Shown piece by piece: positions 7,759-15,863 of a stretch of 64,000 nucleotides of DNA. The stretch lies in the NCBI RefSeq assembly GCF_027921845.1, contig NZ_BSEN01000001.1, forward strand, positions 244,014 to 308,013, given 5' to 3'. This stretch comes from Leifsonia poae (GTDB lineage Bacteria; Actinomycetota; Actinomycetes; Actinomycetales; Microbacteriaceae). Below the pieces are notes generated by a model. That model was given only the letters and a program-made list of their open reading frames with translations. It did not search any database and had not been told where the DNA came from. Every line of letters begins with the position of its first letter. Position 1 is the first letter of the stretch. Made by a program: the position numbers and the translations under genes.

Positions 7759-10229
7759 TACTTCTCACCACCGTTCGAAAGTCCTCCGAAACCGAAGCCA
7801 CGGCGTGCGGGGGCCGGAGCCTCCGTCTTCTCGGCGGCCGCGGGAGCGGGAGCAGCGGCGCCGACGGTGGCGAAGCCCTTGCGGGCACCCGAGATCTCCT
7901 CGGCCTTGTTGACCTTGACGGTCGACTGCTCGGCCTGGTGACGCGGCTTCATGTGCAGGTAGTACGTGGTCTTGACGCCACGCTCCCAGGCGGCGAAGTA
8001 GATGTCCATCATGTCGCCGATGTCGCGCGTCTCGAGGTACATGTTGCGGCTGATCGCCTGGTCGATCCACTTCTGGGCGCGGGCCGCGACCTCGAGGAAC
8101 GCGTACGGCGAGAGCTGGAAGCTCGTCTTGTACGTGGCCTTGATGGCATCCGGGATCTCGGCGATGCCCTGGATGTCGCCCTGCGAGCGCAGGATCGACT
8201 CGCGGGTGGTCTCCCACAGGCCGTCGGCCTGCAGCGCCTCGACGAGGTTGCGGTTGACCTCGAGGAACTTGCCCGACGAGGTGGAGCGGCTGAAGATCTG
8301 CGAGAACTGCGGGTCGAAACCGGGCGTGGTGCCGGCGACGAGACCGATGGATGCGGTGGGCGCGATCGCCATCAGCGTCGCGTTGCGCATGCCGCCCTTG
8401 ACCTTGGCGCGCAGAGCGTCCCAGTCGAGACGGGTGGTGCGGTTGACCTTGATCGGCACGCCGCGGTCCTGCTCGGTGAGCGCGATGGAGTCGAACGGCA
8501 CGAGGCCCTGCGACCAGCGCGAGCCGTCGAAGTTCGGGTACGCCCCGCGCTCCTGGGCCAGGTCGGCGCTCTCGTCGATGGCGGCGTAGGAGACGTGCTC
8601 CATGATCTCGTCGATCAGGTCGTAGGCCTCTTCGCTCTCGTAGCTGAAGCCGAGCTTCTCGACGATGTCGGTGAAGCCCATGACGCCGAGACCGATCGCA
8701 CGGTTCTGCTGGTTGGAGAAGTCGGCCTCGTCGACGCTCGAGATCGTGATGTCGATCAGGTTGTCGAGCTGGCGGACGGCGCTGCGGGCACTCTCCTCGA
8801 TGCGTGCCCAGTCCATCTTTCCGTCGACGAGGTGACGCGACAGGTTGATGGAGGCCAGGTTGCAGACCGACACGTTGTCACGGTCCTGCGGGAGGGTGAT
8901 CTCGGTGCAGAGGTTCGACAGGTGGATGGTTCCGGTGTTGTTGTTGAGGGCACGGTTGTTGATCGTGTCCTTCCAGGTCAGCCACGGGTGGCTGGTGGTC
9001 TGGAGGCTCATCAGGATGTCTTTGAACTGCGAGCGCGCGCTGATCTTCTTGAACATGCGCAGGCGGCCGGCCTCGGCCTCAGCCACGTAGAAGGCGTAGC
9101 GCTCGGAGAACGCCTGGCCGTAGAGCTCGTTGAGGTCGGCGACCTCCAGCGGGTCGAACAGGTACCAGTCCTGGTCGTTCTGCACGCGCTTCATGAACTC
9201 GTCGCTGATCCAGACCGCGGTGTTGGCGGTGCGGGTGCGGCGGTACGGGTCGCCGGAGTTCTGACGGAGGTCGAGGAACTCCGGGAAGTCCATGTGCCAG
9301 TTCTCCATGTAGAAGCACAGGGCGCCGAACTTCTTGCCGCCGCGGCTGACCGCGCGCAGCACCGAGTCGATCGTGTGCATGAAGGGGATCGGACCGGTCG
9401 ACGTGGTGTTGTTGGAGCGAATGGGCGAGCCCTGGGCGCGCAGCTTGGTGACCGAGAGGCCGATGCCGCCGGTGCCCTTGGTGAGCCACATGACGTCGCG
9501 CACGCTCTTGGCGATGTGCTCGATGTCGTCCTGCATCTCCATGACGAAGCAGTTGGAGAGCTGCGGGTACGCGGTACCCGCGTTCACCAGCGTCGAGCCG
9601 GCGGCGAGGTACTCGAGCTTCGACATCTTGGTGTAGAACTCGAGGGCGTGCGTGGTGGGGTCGGCCTCGTTGAGCGACAGGCCCATGGCGATGCGCATCC
9701 AGAAGTACTGCGGCACCTCGAGGGTCTCGCCGTTGCGCGCCTTGATGCCGTAGCGGTTGTTGAGGGTCACGACACCGATGTACTTGAGCAGCTCGTCGCG
9801 CGACGGCTCGAGGGAGGCGGCGAGCCGGTCGAGGTCGAAGAGCTGCGTGAAGCGGGAGTCGAGGAGCGTCTCGGAGACGCCGCGCTCGATATAGCCGCGG
9901 AAGTGGCCGGCGTGCAGGGAGGCGAGCTCGTCGGCGCTCTCGTAGTCGCCGAGCACGCGCTTGTAGATCGTCTTGAGCAGGAGGCGCGCCGCCACGGTGT
10001 CGAACGCGGGGTCGTCCTTCACGTTCTGGAGGGCGACCTGGATGACGGCCTCGTCGAGCTGCTGGGTGGTGATGCCGTCGAACAGCGTCAGCTCGAGCTC
10101 GCTCGCGATCTGGGTGACCCAGGTGATGTTGTCGTCAAGACCCTCGGCGGCGTGCTCGATCGCCAGATTGATCTTGTTCGCGTCGTACGGCTCCCGCTCG
10201 CCGTTTCGCTTCACAACAGTGATTGCCAC
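7758..10229 (-). CDS. nrdA: Ribonucleotide reductase large subunit (class I), no C-terminal cysteines
   Basis: The 823-residue catalytic subunit that reduces ribonucleoside diphosphates. Residues 1-95 are an ATP-cone (allosteric activity site). Cys227 (LSNCFV) and Cys456 (SVCNLAS) form the active-site pair, and Asn439-Leu-Cys441-Thr-Glu443 holds the thiyl radical and its acid/base partners. TTYYLHMKPR carries the tandem tyrosines of the radical pathway. After these come about 70 residues with an Ala/Pro-rich linker, ending GFGGLSNGGEK with no cysteine, so the usual shuttling Cys pair is absent; a matching pair lies on the overlapping 26-codon ORF downstream. Two NrdR boxes lie upstream. Confidence 0.95.
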   Translation of the reverse strand: MAITVVKRNGEREPYDANKINLAIEHAAEGLDDNITWVTQIASELELTLFDGITTQQLDEAVIQVALQNVKDDPAFDTVAARLLLKTIYKRVLGDYESADELASLHAGHFRGYIERGVSETLLDSRFTQLFDLDRLAASLEPSRDELLKYIGVVTLNNRYGIKARNGETLEVPQYFWMRIAMGLSLNEADPTTHALEFYTKMSKLEYLAAGSTLVNAGTAYPQLSNCFVMEMQDDIEHIAKSVRDVMWLTKGTGGIGLSVTKLRAQGSPIRSNNTTSTGPIPFMHTIDSVLRAVSRGGKKFGALCFYMENWHMDFPEFLDLRQNSGDPYRRTRTANTAVWISDEFMKRVQNDQDWYLFDPLEVADLNELYGQAFSERYAFYVAEAEAGRLRMFKKISARSQFKDILMSLQTTSHPWLTWKDTINNRALNNNTGTIHLSNLCTEITLPQDRDNVSVCNLASINLSRHLVDGKMDWARIEESARSAVRQLDNLIDITISSVDEADFSNQQNRAIGLGVMGFTDIVEKLGFSYESEEAYDLIDEIMEHVSYAAIDESADLAQERGAYPNFDGSRWSQGLVPFDSIALTEQDRGVPIKVNRTTRLDWDALRAKVKGGMRNATLMAIAPTASIGLVAGTTPGFDPQFSQIFSRSTSSGKFLEVNRNLVEALQADGLWETTRESILRSQGDIQGIAEIPDAIKATYKTSFQLSPYAFLEVAARAQKWIDQAISRNMYLETRDIGDMMDIYFAAWERGVKTTYYLHMKPRHQAEQSTVKVNKAEEISGARKGFATVGAAAPAPAAAEKTEAPAPARRGFGFGGLSNGGEK

Positions 10230-10248
10230 TTTCTCTCCCTCTCAACGT

Positions 10249-10310
10249 GCCGTTCTCGCTGAACGGCGATGCCTGCTTCGTCCGTCGTGCGGACAGCGGG
10301 CGCAGCCCGC
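10249..10310 (-). other. Structured 5' leader of nrdA: three hairpins
   Basis: Between the nrd promoter and the nrdA start lie three perfect hairpins: GCGGGC/GCCCGC (10296-10310), GTCCG/CGGAC (10280-10294) and GCCGTTC/GAACGGC (10249-10267). The last ends about 20 nt before the start codon. No U-run follows any of them. I do not see conserved cobalamin-riboswitch (B12 box) sequence, so they may act in translation or mRNA stability. The whole 319-bp gap 10230-10548 holds these, the NrdR boxes and the DnaA-like sites. Confidence 0.45.
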
Positions 10311-10395
10311 GGAAAACCCCTTGTCGGCGCAGAAAACCGGGGGTGGAATGCCCACAGAATGGCCTTCGAGGACCCTCGCGGCTTTCGGCGTGTGA

Positions 10396-10443
10396 CCACT
10401 ATATAGCGGGGGTCCGACATTTCTCGAACCCTATATCTAGTGG
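10396..10443 (-). promoter_or_regulatory. Two NrdR boxes over the nrdA promoter
   Basis: Two copies related to the NrdR consensus acaCwAtATaTwGwgt: one with core CTATATCTAG (10431-10440) that matches the ten-base centre except one allowed position, and a weaker one with core CTATATAGCG (10399-10408). Core starts are 32 bp apart, three helical turns, as is usual for NrdR targets. On the minus strand TTCGAG and TATATA, 17 bp apart, could be the -35 and -10, so NrdR would cover the promoter. NrdR is the dATP/ATP-sensing repressor of nrd genes. Confidence 0.75.
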
Positions 10444-10448
10444 GCGTG

Positions 10449-10486
10449 TCATCCACAGATGTGTATAACTTGTCCACTTTTCCACA
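10449..10486. promoter_or_regulatory. Cluster of four DnaA-box-like sites
   Basis: TCATCCACA (10449-10457), TGTGTATAA (10460-10468, which is TTATACACA on the other strand and matches TTATNCACA), TTGTCCACT (10470-10478, one change from the actinobacterial TTGTCCACA) and TTTTCCACA (10478-10486) lie within 38 bp, just upstream of the NrdR boxes. DnaA is known to regulate nrdAB in E. coli. Whether it does so here is inferred. No replication-origin genes are near, so this is not oriC. Confidence 0.55.
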
Positions 10487-10548
10487 GGGCACCGACGCCC
10501 TCCTCCGCCCCTTCCCGAGCGGGTCCCTACCGATAGACTGTGCATCCC

Positions 10549-11760
10549 GTGAGCTCCTATTCCAGCCTTCTGAAGACGCCAGGCGTCGCGCGGATCATCG
10601 CTGCCCAGCTCACGGCCCGCTTCCCGTTCGGCATGCTCTCGCTGGCGTTCCTGCTGCACATCGAGCACATCCATCACTCCTACGGCGCCGCCGGCCTCGT
10701 GCTCGGCGCGATGAGCATCGGGCAGGCCATCGCCGGTCCGATGACCAGCCGGCTGATGGGCGTCCTCGGGATGCGCACGGTCCTGTGGACGACTCTGGCG
10801 TTCTGCGCGGCCGCGGTCGCTGCAATCGGCCTGTTCGTGCTCCCCATCCCCTGGACGATGGCGATCGCTTTCTTCGCCGGGCTCAGCATGCCGCCCATCC
10901 AGCCCGCGGTGCGCACGATCTACCCCAAGATGGTCAACTCGCGGCAGCTCACGCCGCTGTTCTCGCTCGACGCGTCGGCGCAGGAGATCATCTGGATCGC
11001 CGGCCCGGTGGCCATCACGTTCGTCTCCACGCAGATCGGCACCGTGCAGGGCATCCTGATGTCGGTGGCCATCATGGTGCTCGGCGGCTTCTGGTTCATC
11101 GCGTCGCCGGAGGTCGGACGGGTGCGCATCCCGCGGAGCAAACGCCGGTTCGGCGTAGTCCTCGCCCGTCCGCCCGTGCTGCTCGCCACCGTCGTCGGCT
11201 TCCTGCTGATCGGCTCGTGCGCGGCCATCGAGGCGGGCGTCGTCGCGAACTTCGGCGAGGGGTCGCCGTTCGCGGGGATCGTGCTCGCGATCTGGTCGCT
11301 GGGTTCACTCATCGGCGGCCTCGCCTTCGGGCACGTGCCGATCGGTCCGTGGGCGACGGCGCGGCGCATGTTCATCGTGTTCGTGGGCGTCGTGATCTCG
11401 ACGTTCATGCTCTGGTCGTGGTGGGGACTCTCGCTCACGCTGATCATCGCGGGCCTCGGCATCGCCCCCGCCCTCGCTGTGCTGTTCGCGATCGTGTCGG
11501 CGAGCGTGAAGTTCAGCGACACGGCCGAGGCGTACGGGTGGGTGGGCACCGGGCAGCTGATCGGCGCCGCACTGGGCTCCGCGCTCGCCGGGTTCCTCAT
11601 CGACGGCAACGGCGCCATCGGCGCCTTCTGGGTCGCCGGCGCCTTCGCGCTGGTCGGCTTCATCGTGCCCGCCCTCGCCTGGCGCATCCACCCCGACCTG
11701 CGCGGCCGCGACGCGAGCCCCATCCCCGACACCGAGCCCGTCCCCGTCCAGCCCTCCTGA
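10549..11760 (+). CDS. MFS transporter, 12 TM
   Basis: About 403 residues of almost continuous membrane segments, in two six-helix halves with the intracellular motif LMGVLGMRTVLW after TM2 and a central hydrophilic loop (residues about 185-200, PRSKRRFG). Soluble domains are absent. The start is uncertain: a GTG at 10540 would add three residues, but TAGACT (10534-10539) is a good -10 for a transcript beginning at GTG 10549, so I choose that. Substrate unknown; small-molecule export is the family default. A 63-bp palindromic repeat begins 14 bp after the stop. Confidence 0.82.
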   Translation: MSSYSSLLKTPGVARIIAAQLTARFPFGMLSLAFLLHIEHIHHSYGAAGLVLGAMSIGQAIAGPMTSRLMGVLGMRTVLWTTLAFCAAAVAAIGLFVLPIPWTMAIAFFAGLSMPPIQPAVRTIYPKMVNSRQLTPLFSLDASAQEIIWIAGPVAITFVSTQIGTVQGILMSVAIMVLGGFWFIASPEVGRVRIPRSKRRFGVVLARPPVLLATVVGFLLIGSCAAIEAGVVANFGEGSPFAGIVLAIWSLGSLIGGLAFGHVPIGPWATARRMFIVFVGVVISTFMLWSWWGLSLTLIIAGLGIAPALAVLFAIVSASVKFSDTAEAYGWVGTGQLIGAALGSALAGFLIDGNGAIGAFWVAGAFALVGFIVPALAWRIHPDLRGRDASPIPDTEPVPVQPS

Positions 11761-11774
11761 TCTTCTTTTCGTTT

Positions 11775-11837
11775 CGTTGAGGGGTGGCAAATCGGCCTAA
11801 ACACGCCGAGAGGCCACGTATTCGCCACCCCTCAACG
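11775..11837. repeat. 63-bp palindromic repeat, copy 1
   Basis: Outer arms CGTTGAGGGGTGGC and GCCACCCCTCAACG are perfect inverted repeats, enclosing an asymmetric middle with the core CTAAACACGCCG. Here the core reads on the plus strand. Copy 2 (12848-12910) is in the opposite orientation on the other side of the DUF559-like gene. Further copies lie at 15796-15858 and 54105-54166, and a divergent one at 22829-22889. It starts 14 bp after the MFS stop. It has no coding capacity. Confidence 0.85.
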
Positions 11838-11891
11838 CCGGCCCTGTGGATAACTTCAGCGCGAACCGAGCCGATTCGACAGGGTGGGTGG

Positions 11892-12830
11892 ATGCCGCGA
11901 CTCGTTCCGCTCCCCTCCGAATTCGCCGATCGACCGTTCTCGGTGTCCGAGGCGCGTGATCGCGGAATCGCGCATACCCGCCTCTCGTCCGACGATCTCG
12001 CCCGGCCATTCCACGGGGTGCGGCGGCCCGTGGTCGTCACGCGCAGCACTGACGATTTCGACGGGGGCGTGAATCCGCTTCTGCTCGAAACGTGCCGGGC
12101 CTACGCCGCGCTCGGCCGGCTCGATGCGTTCAGCCATTCGACCGCGGCCGAGCTGTTCGGCGTGCCGCTGCCCGCGCGACTCCGGTACCGCGACGGCGAA
12201 CCCGTGCACGTGACTGTGGCCGGGGCTGCTCGCGGCCGGCAGGGTGCAGGCGTCATCGGCCACACCCGCAATCGACTCGACACGGTCGACCGCCACGGCG
12301 TGACGGCCATCGCGCCACCGCTCACCTGGCTGGACCTCGCGCCCAGGCTCAACCGCGAGGAGCTGGTGACAATGGCGGACGCAATGGTGTCGGGCATCCA
12401 TCCGCTCTGCACGATCGACGAACTCACACGAATCGCTTCAACCCCGCGGGCGCGTGGGGTTCGAAAGGCACGGGAGGCTCTCGAGCTGGTTCGCGTCGGC
12501 GTCGAGTCTCCCCAGGAGACGGCCCTCCGGCTGGCGATCGTCGATGCGGCGCTTCCCGAGCCGAGCATTCAGTTCGCCATCCACGATTCGCAAGACGAAT
12601 TCGTCGCTCGCGTCGACCTCGCCTATCCCGTGCACCGTATCGCGATCGAGTACGAAGGCGACCTGCATCGAAGCGATCGGTCGATCTGGCGCAAGGACAT
12701 CACACGACATGATCGACTCGAGGACCTCGGGTGGCGGATGATCCGCGTGACCATCGACGACCTGGTCCCGTCGCCGGTAGCGCTGATCGGCCGTATCCGG
12801 CGTGCCCGGGCGGCCACTTTCACCCTCTGA
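11892..12830 (+). CDS. DUF559/Vsr-like nuclease-domain protein
   Basis: A 312-residue protein. The first 190 residues resemble the helix-turn-helix plus all-purpose domain of AbiEi-type antitoxin-like proteins (FSVSEARDRGI, RPFHGVRRPV). The C-terminal 100 residues fit a DUF559/very-short-patch-repair-like endonuclease fold: VDLAYPVHRIAIEYEGDLHR gives Asp242, Glu253 and Glu255, followed by DITRHDRLEDLGWRMIRVT. Such genes are common in Microbacteriaceae, but their job is not known to me. It is flanked on both sides by inverted copies of a 63-bp palindromic repeat (11775-11837 and 12848-12910). The ATG at 11892 was preferred because conserved sequence begins there. Confidence 0.72.
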   Translation: MPRLVPLPSEFADRPFSVSEARDRGIAHTRLSSDDLARPFHGVRRPVVVTRSTDDFDGGVNPLLLETCRAYAALGRLDAFSHSTAAELFGVPLPARLRYRDGEPVHVTVAGAARGRQGAGVIGHTRNRLDTVDRHGVTAIAPPLTWLDLAPRLNREELVTMADAMVSGIHPLCTIDELTRIASTPRARGVRKAREALELVRVGVESPQETALRLAIVDAALPEPSIQFAIHDSQDEFVARVDLAYPVHRIAIEYEGDLHRSDRSIWRKDITRHDRLEDLGWRMIRVTIDDLVPSPVALIGRIRRARAATFTL

Positions 12831-12847
12831 TCAGCGGCGGCCCTGCT

Positions 12848-12910
12848 CGTTGAGGGGTGTCGAATAGCGGGTCATCCGGCGTGTTTAGGCCGATTTGCCG
12901 CCCCTCAACG
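12848..12910. repeat. 63-bp palindromic repeat, copy 2
   Basis: Same length as copy 1 and in inverted orientation: on the minus strand it shares AATCGGCCTAAACACGCCG with copy 1. The left arm has CGTTGAGGGGTGTC, one change from consensus. It sits between the converging DUF559-like gene (18 bp after its stop) and the aldo/keto reductase gene (20 bp before its stop). Confidence 0.85.
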
Positions 12911-12930
12911 AAATGAAAACCGGGGGCCGG

Positions 12931-13914
12931 CTACCAGCGGGGGTGGATGGCGGCGCGCAGGCGGCGGTCGTAGATGTCGCGGACGCCGGAGAGGAAGGCA
13001 TCGCCGAGCGGGGCGGCGGAGCCGGCGACGGCGTTGGCGCGCGCCTGCTCGACGGACCGGGCGCCCGGGATGACGGACGAGACGCCATCCTGCTGGGCGA
13101 CCCAGGCGAGCGCGGCCTGAGCCGGAGTGAGGCCCTCGGGCACCAGGGCGGCGAACTCGCGGGCGGCGGCGACGCCCTCCTCGAAGTCGACGCCGGAGAA
13201 CGTCTCGCCCACGTCGAACGCCTCACCGTGCCGGTTGTACGTGCGGTGGTCGTCGGGCGCGAAAGTCGTGTCGGCCCTGTACGTGCCCGTCAGCAGTCCC
13301 GATGCGAGAGGAACGCGGGCGATGATGCCGACGCCCGCCTCGCGCGCCGCGGGCAGCACTCGATCGATCGGCTTGAGCCGGAACGCGTTGAGGATGATCT
13401 GCACCGTGGCGGTCCCGGGCCGGGCGATGGCAGCGAGCGCCTCGTCGCACGTCTCGACACTGACCCCGTAGGCGGCGATCGCGCCGTCGGCGACCAGCGT
13501 GTCCAGCGCATCGTAGACCGCGTCGTTCGAGAAGACCGGCGTCGGCGGGCAGTGCAGCTGCACGAGATCGAGCGTGTCCACTCCGAGGTTGGCGCGCGAG
13601 CGGTCCGTCCACTCGCGGAACTTCGCCAGTGTGAAGTTCGCGGGGTCCTGCGCCTCGCGGCGGCCCATCTTCGTGGCGACGGTGAGCGGAGCATCCGGAT
13701 GCGCGGACAGATACGTGCCGATGATCTGCTCGCTGCGTCCGTCGCCGTAGACGTCCGCCGTGTCGAAGAAGGTCACGCCGGAGGCGACCGCCGCGTCGAG
13801 GACGGCCAGTGCGTCCGCTTCGCTCACCTCGCCCCAGTCCGCGCCGAGCTGCCAGGTTCCGAGTCCGATGACGGAGACCTCGCGGCCGGTCCGTCCGAGT
13901 GTTCGCTGTTGCAT
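12931..13914 (-). CDS. Aldo/keto reductase
   Basis: A 327-residue NAD(P)H-dependent oxidoreductase with a TIM barrel. The catalytic tetrad is visible: Asp and Tyr in FFDTADVYGDGRSE, Lys in VATKMG, His in VQLHCPP. RTLGRTGREVSVIGLGTW is the standard N-terminus, and GARSVEQARANA near the C-terminus binds the NADP 2'-phosphate. Length is normal. Monocistronic, and convergent with the DUF559-like gene. Substrate not predictable. Confidence 0.92.
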   Translation of the reverse strand: MQQRTLGRTGREVSVIGLGTWQLGADWGEVSEADALAVLDAAVASGVTFFDTADVYGDGRSEQIIGTYLSAHPDAPLTVATKMGRREAQDPANFTLAKFREWTDRSRANLGVDTLDLVQLHCPPTPVFSNDAVYDALDTLVADGAIAAYGVSVETCDEALAAIARPGTATVQIILNAFRLKPIDRVLPAAREAGVGIIARVPLASGLLTGTYRADTTFAPDDHRTYNRHGEAFDVGETFSGVDFEEGVAAAREFAALVPEGLTPAQAALAWVAQQDGVSSVIPGARSVEQARANAVAGSAAPLGDAFLSGVRDIYDRRLRAAIHPRW

Positions 13915-13944
13915 ACGGCGAGCGTAACCCGGATGGCGCGCGGG

Positions 13945-15072
13945 TCAGGCCGGCTGCGGGATGCGGTCGGCGGCGTCCTCAGTGGCCGCCGACGCGGGCA
14001 GCGACTCCTCGACCGCGGCCTCGACGACGACCTGGTTGCGGAAGTGGCCGGCGATCATCCCGACGACGCCCACGGCGCTCCACGCCAGCAGCACCAGCCA
14101 GGGGAACAGCGTGTCCGCATCCGGGAAATACGAGAGATCCCGCACGAGCGTGGCCGACGCCCCCGGAACGAACCACTGCCCGATCGCACCCCACGGCGCC
14201 ACCATGAACTGCAGCGGCTGGGTCGCGGCCGACAGCGGGTTACCGACGAGCATCGTCAGCACGCCGCCGACGGCGATGCCGGCGCGGCCGATCAGCGCGT
14301 TCATCCCGACGATGAACGATGCCGTCGCGAACATCGCCAGCCCGACCGCGAGCGCGTTGATCCAGAAGTTCCCCTGGAGGATGCCGAACCAGCCCTGCAT
14401 GATGCCGACGATCCCGAGTCCGCCGGCCACCGCGTAGGTCGTGACCGCGGCGAGGCGCCGCCAGCTGCCGGCCACCAGGATCGAGATCAGGATGCCGCCG
14501 AGCAGGCCGCCGAGCACGAGCGGGAACGACGCTGCCGTCAACCCGAGCCCGCGGGCGTCGGTGGAGGCGAGCGGGACCACATCCGTCACGGTCACCGTGA
14601 TCGTCGGCGCCACGGTTCCCGCCGGCGCCCGACCGGCCGCGATCGCCTGCTGCACGGCGGCCGCCGCCTGCGCGTTGGCCTGCGTCTGCAGCTGACCGGC
14701 GATCTGGTCGAGGATCTGGCTGACCGCGACGCCGTTGGCCGACGCCGTGAGCACCTCCGGCTTCTCGCCCAGGATGATCGCACCGTAGACGTCGCGCGTC
14801 TTGATGAGGTCGACCGCGGCGGCCCTCGAGTCGACGCGGGTGACGTCGAACGCGCCGGAGGCCGCTTTGTCGAGGGATGCCTCGACGGCCGTCACCTGCG
14901 CGCTCGGGCCCGCGACAGCGATGGGCACGTCTTTGACGGTGGAGGTGATGGTCGGCCAGACGAAGGCCAGGAGGACCACGGCCACGATGGCGGCCGCCCC
15001 GACGGCGAGCGCGATCGCGCGGCCCCAGGGCGTGTGCGGGATGCGCGGGGTGCGCGGGTCTGACGTGGACAC
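13945..15072 (-). CDS. YhgE/Pip-like multispan membrane protein (ABC-2 permease fold)
   Basis: A 375-residue membrane protein. One TM (residues 18-40) is followed by an extracytoplasmic domain of about 150 residues containing DVPIAVAGPSAQV and DVYGAIILGEKPEVLTASANG, then five or six C-terminal TM segments (190-355). This layout is that of YhgE/Pip and ABC-2-type permeases, often linked to export or cell-envelope traffic. No ATPase gene is adjacent. The divergent TetR gene and a palindrome between them (15093-15110) make drug- or stress-induced expression likely. Confidence 0.75.
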   Translation of the reverse strand: MSTSDPRTPRIPHTPWGRAIALAVGAAAIVAVVLLAFVWPTITSTVKDVPIAVAGPSAQVTAVEASLDKAASGAFDVTRVDSRAAAVDLIKTRDVYGAIILGEKPEVLTASANGVAVSQILDQIAGQLQTQANAQAAAAVQQAIAAGRAPAGTVAPTITVTVTDVVPLASTDARGLGLTAASFPLVLGGLLGGILISILVAGSWRRLAAVTTYAVAGGLGIVGIMQGWFGILQGNFWINALAVGLAMFATASFIVGMNALIGRAGIAVGGVLTMLVGNPLSAATQPLQFMVAPWGAIGQWFVPGASATLVRDLSYFPDADTLFPWLVLLAWSAVGVVGMIAGHFRNQVVVEAAVEESLPASAATEDAADRIPQPA

Positions 15073-15092
15073 GATCGTGCCTCCTCAAAGAA

Positions 15093-15110
15093 AAAGAATG
15101 TTCGTTCTTT
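15093..15110. promoter_or_regulatory. Palindromic operator between YhgE-like gene and TetR
   Basis: AAAGAATGTTCGTTCTTT: perfect 6-bp arms with a 6-bp centre that is also nearly symmetric (GAATGTTCGTTC). It is midway between the two divergent genes, the expected site for autorepression by the adjacent TetR. Confidence 0.65.
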
Positions 15111-15142
15111 ATTCTGAGTCCGCGATCGGATACTGTCAAGTC

Positions 15143-15736
15143 ATGCCGAAAGTCTCCGACGCCCATCGGGAATCCCGTCGTCACGAGATCGCCCAGGCCG
15201 CCCTCCGCTGCTTCGCGCGCACCGGCTTCCAGGCGACGTCGATGGCCGACATCATCGCCGAATCGGGGCTGTCGGCCGGTGCCATCTACGGGCACTACAA
15301 GAGCAAAGACGAACTCGTGCAGCTCGCGATCTCCGAGGTGCTCGACGCGCGGTTCCTCGAGGTGGCCGAGGCCCGGCGGCACGACCCGATCCCGACCCCC
15401 GGCGAGATCATCGCCTTGCTGGTCCGCGGACTCCAGTCGCAGATCGGAGACCTCTCCCTGCTCGTGCAGGTCTGGGGCCAGGTCGCCCTCAATCCGGGGC
15501 TACGGTCGCTGACCGACTCGATCGGCGGGCGCGTGCGCGCGATGCTGGTCGACTACCTCACCGAATGGTACGAATCGTCGCTCACCCTCCCCCGCGGCGA
15601 AGCGGCGGACCTCGCCGAGCGGTATGCGGGGCTGTACGTGGGCGTCGTGCAGGGCTACGTGACCCAGTCGACCCTGTTCAGCGACTTCGACGCCGACGCC
15701 TACCTCGCCGCCGCAGCGAGCATCCGCCCGGCGTAG
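15143..15736 (+). CDS. TetR/AcrR-family regulator
   Basis: A 197-residue repressor. The helix-turn-helix is in ATSMADIIAESGLSAGAIYGHYKSKDELVQ (about residues 33-62); the rest is an all-helical ligand-binding domain. TACTGT (15131-15136) ends 6 nt before the ATG, so the mRNA is probably leaderless. Divergent from the YhgE-like membrane gene, which it most likely represses through the palindrome at 15093-15110. Confidence 0.88.
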   Translation: MPKVSDAHRESRRHEIAQAALRCFARTGFQATSMADIIAESGLSAGAIYGHYKSKDELVQLAISEVLDARFLEVAEARRHDPIPTPGEIIALLVRGLQSQIGDLSLLVQVWGQVALNPGLRSLTDSIGGRVRAMLVDYLTEWYESSLTLPRGEAADLAERYAGLYVGVVQGYVTQSTLFSDFDADAYLAAAASIRPA

Positions 15737-15795
15737 CCGCCGACCTCGGGGCCCTCCCTGGAGGGGCGCCTTTCATTGAGGCGCGGCGCACCTTT

Positions 15796-15858
15796 CGTTG
15801 AGGGGTGGCAAACGCAGCTTCCTTCGGCGTGTTTAGACGCATTCGCCACCCCTCAACG
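15796..15858. repeat. 63-bp palindromic repeat, copy 3
   Basis: Arms CGTTGAGGGGTGGC / GCCACCCCTCAACG are perfect and extend by TTT/AAA on the two sides. The core reads CGGCGTGTTTAG on plus, the same as copies 1 and 2 (minus orientation). It lies between two converging genes, TetR (+) and the alpha/beta hydrolase (-). A partial arm-like CATTGAGG lies 20 bp upstream. Confidence 0.85.
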
Positions 15859-15863
15859 AAAAA

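Noticed and set aside
10230-10395. A cobalamin riboswitch in the nrd leader
   Set aside because: The hairpins are simple and no B12-box-like conserved sequence is seen. A class I reductase with NrdB does not need B12.
10449-10486. A chromosomal replication origin
   Set aside because: DnaA-like boxes are present, but dnaA, dnaN, AT-rich unwinding region and other origin genes are absent; promoter control of nrdA explains them better.
11775-11837. The 63-bp palindrome as an ordinary Rho-independent terminator
   Set aside because: No U-run follows the stem on either strand in most copies; flanks are T-rich before and A-rich after. Length and core are conserved more than a terminator needs.
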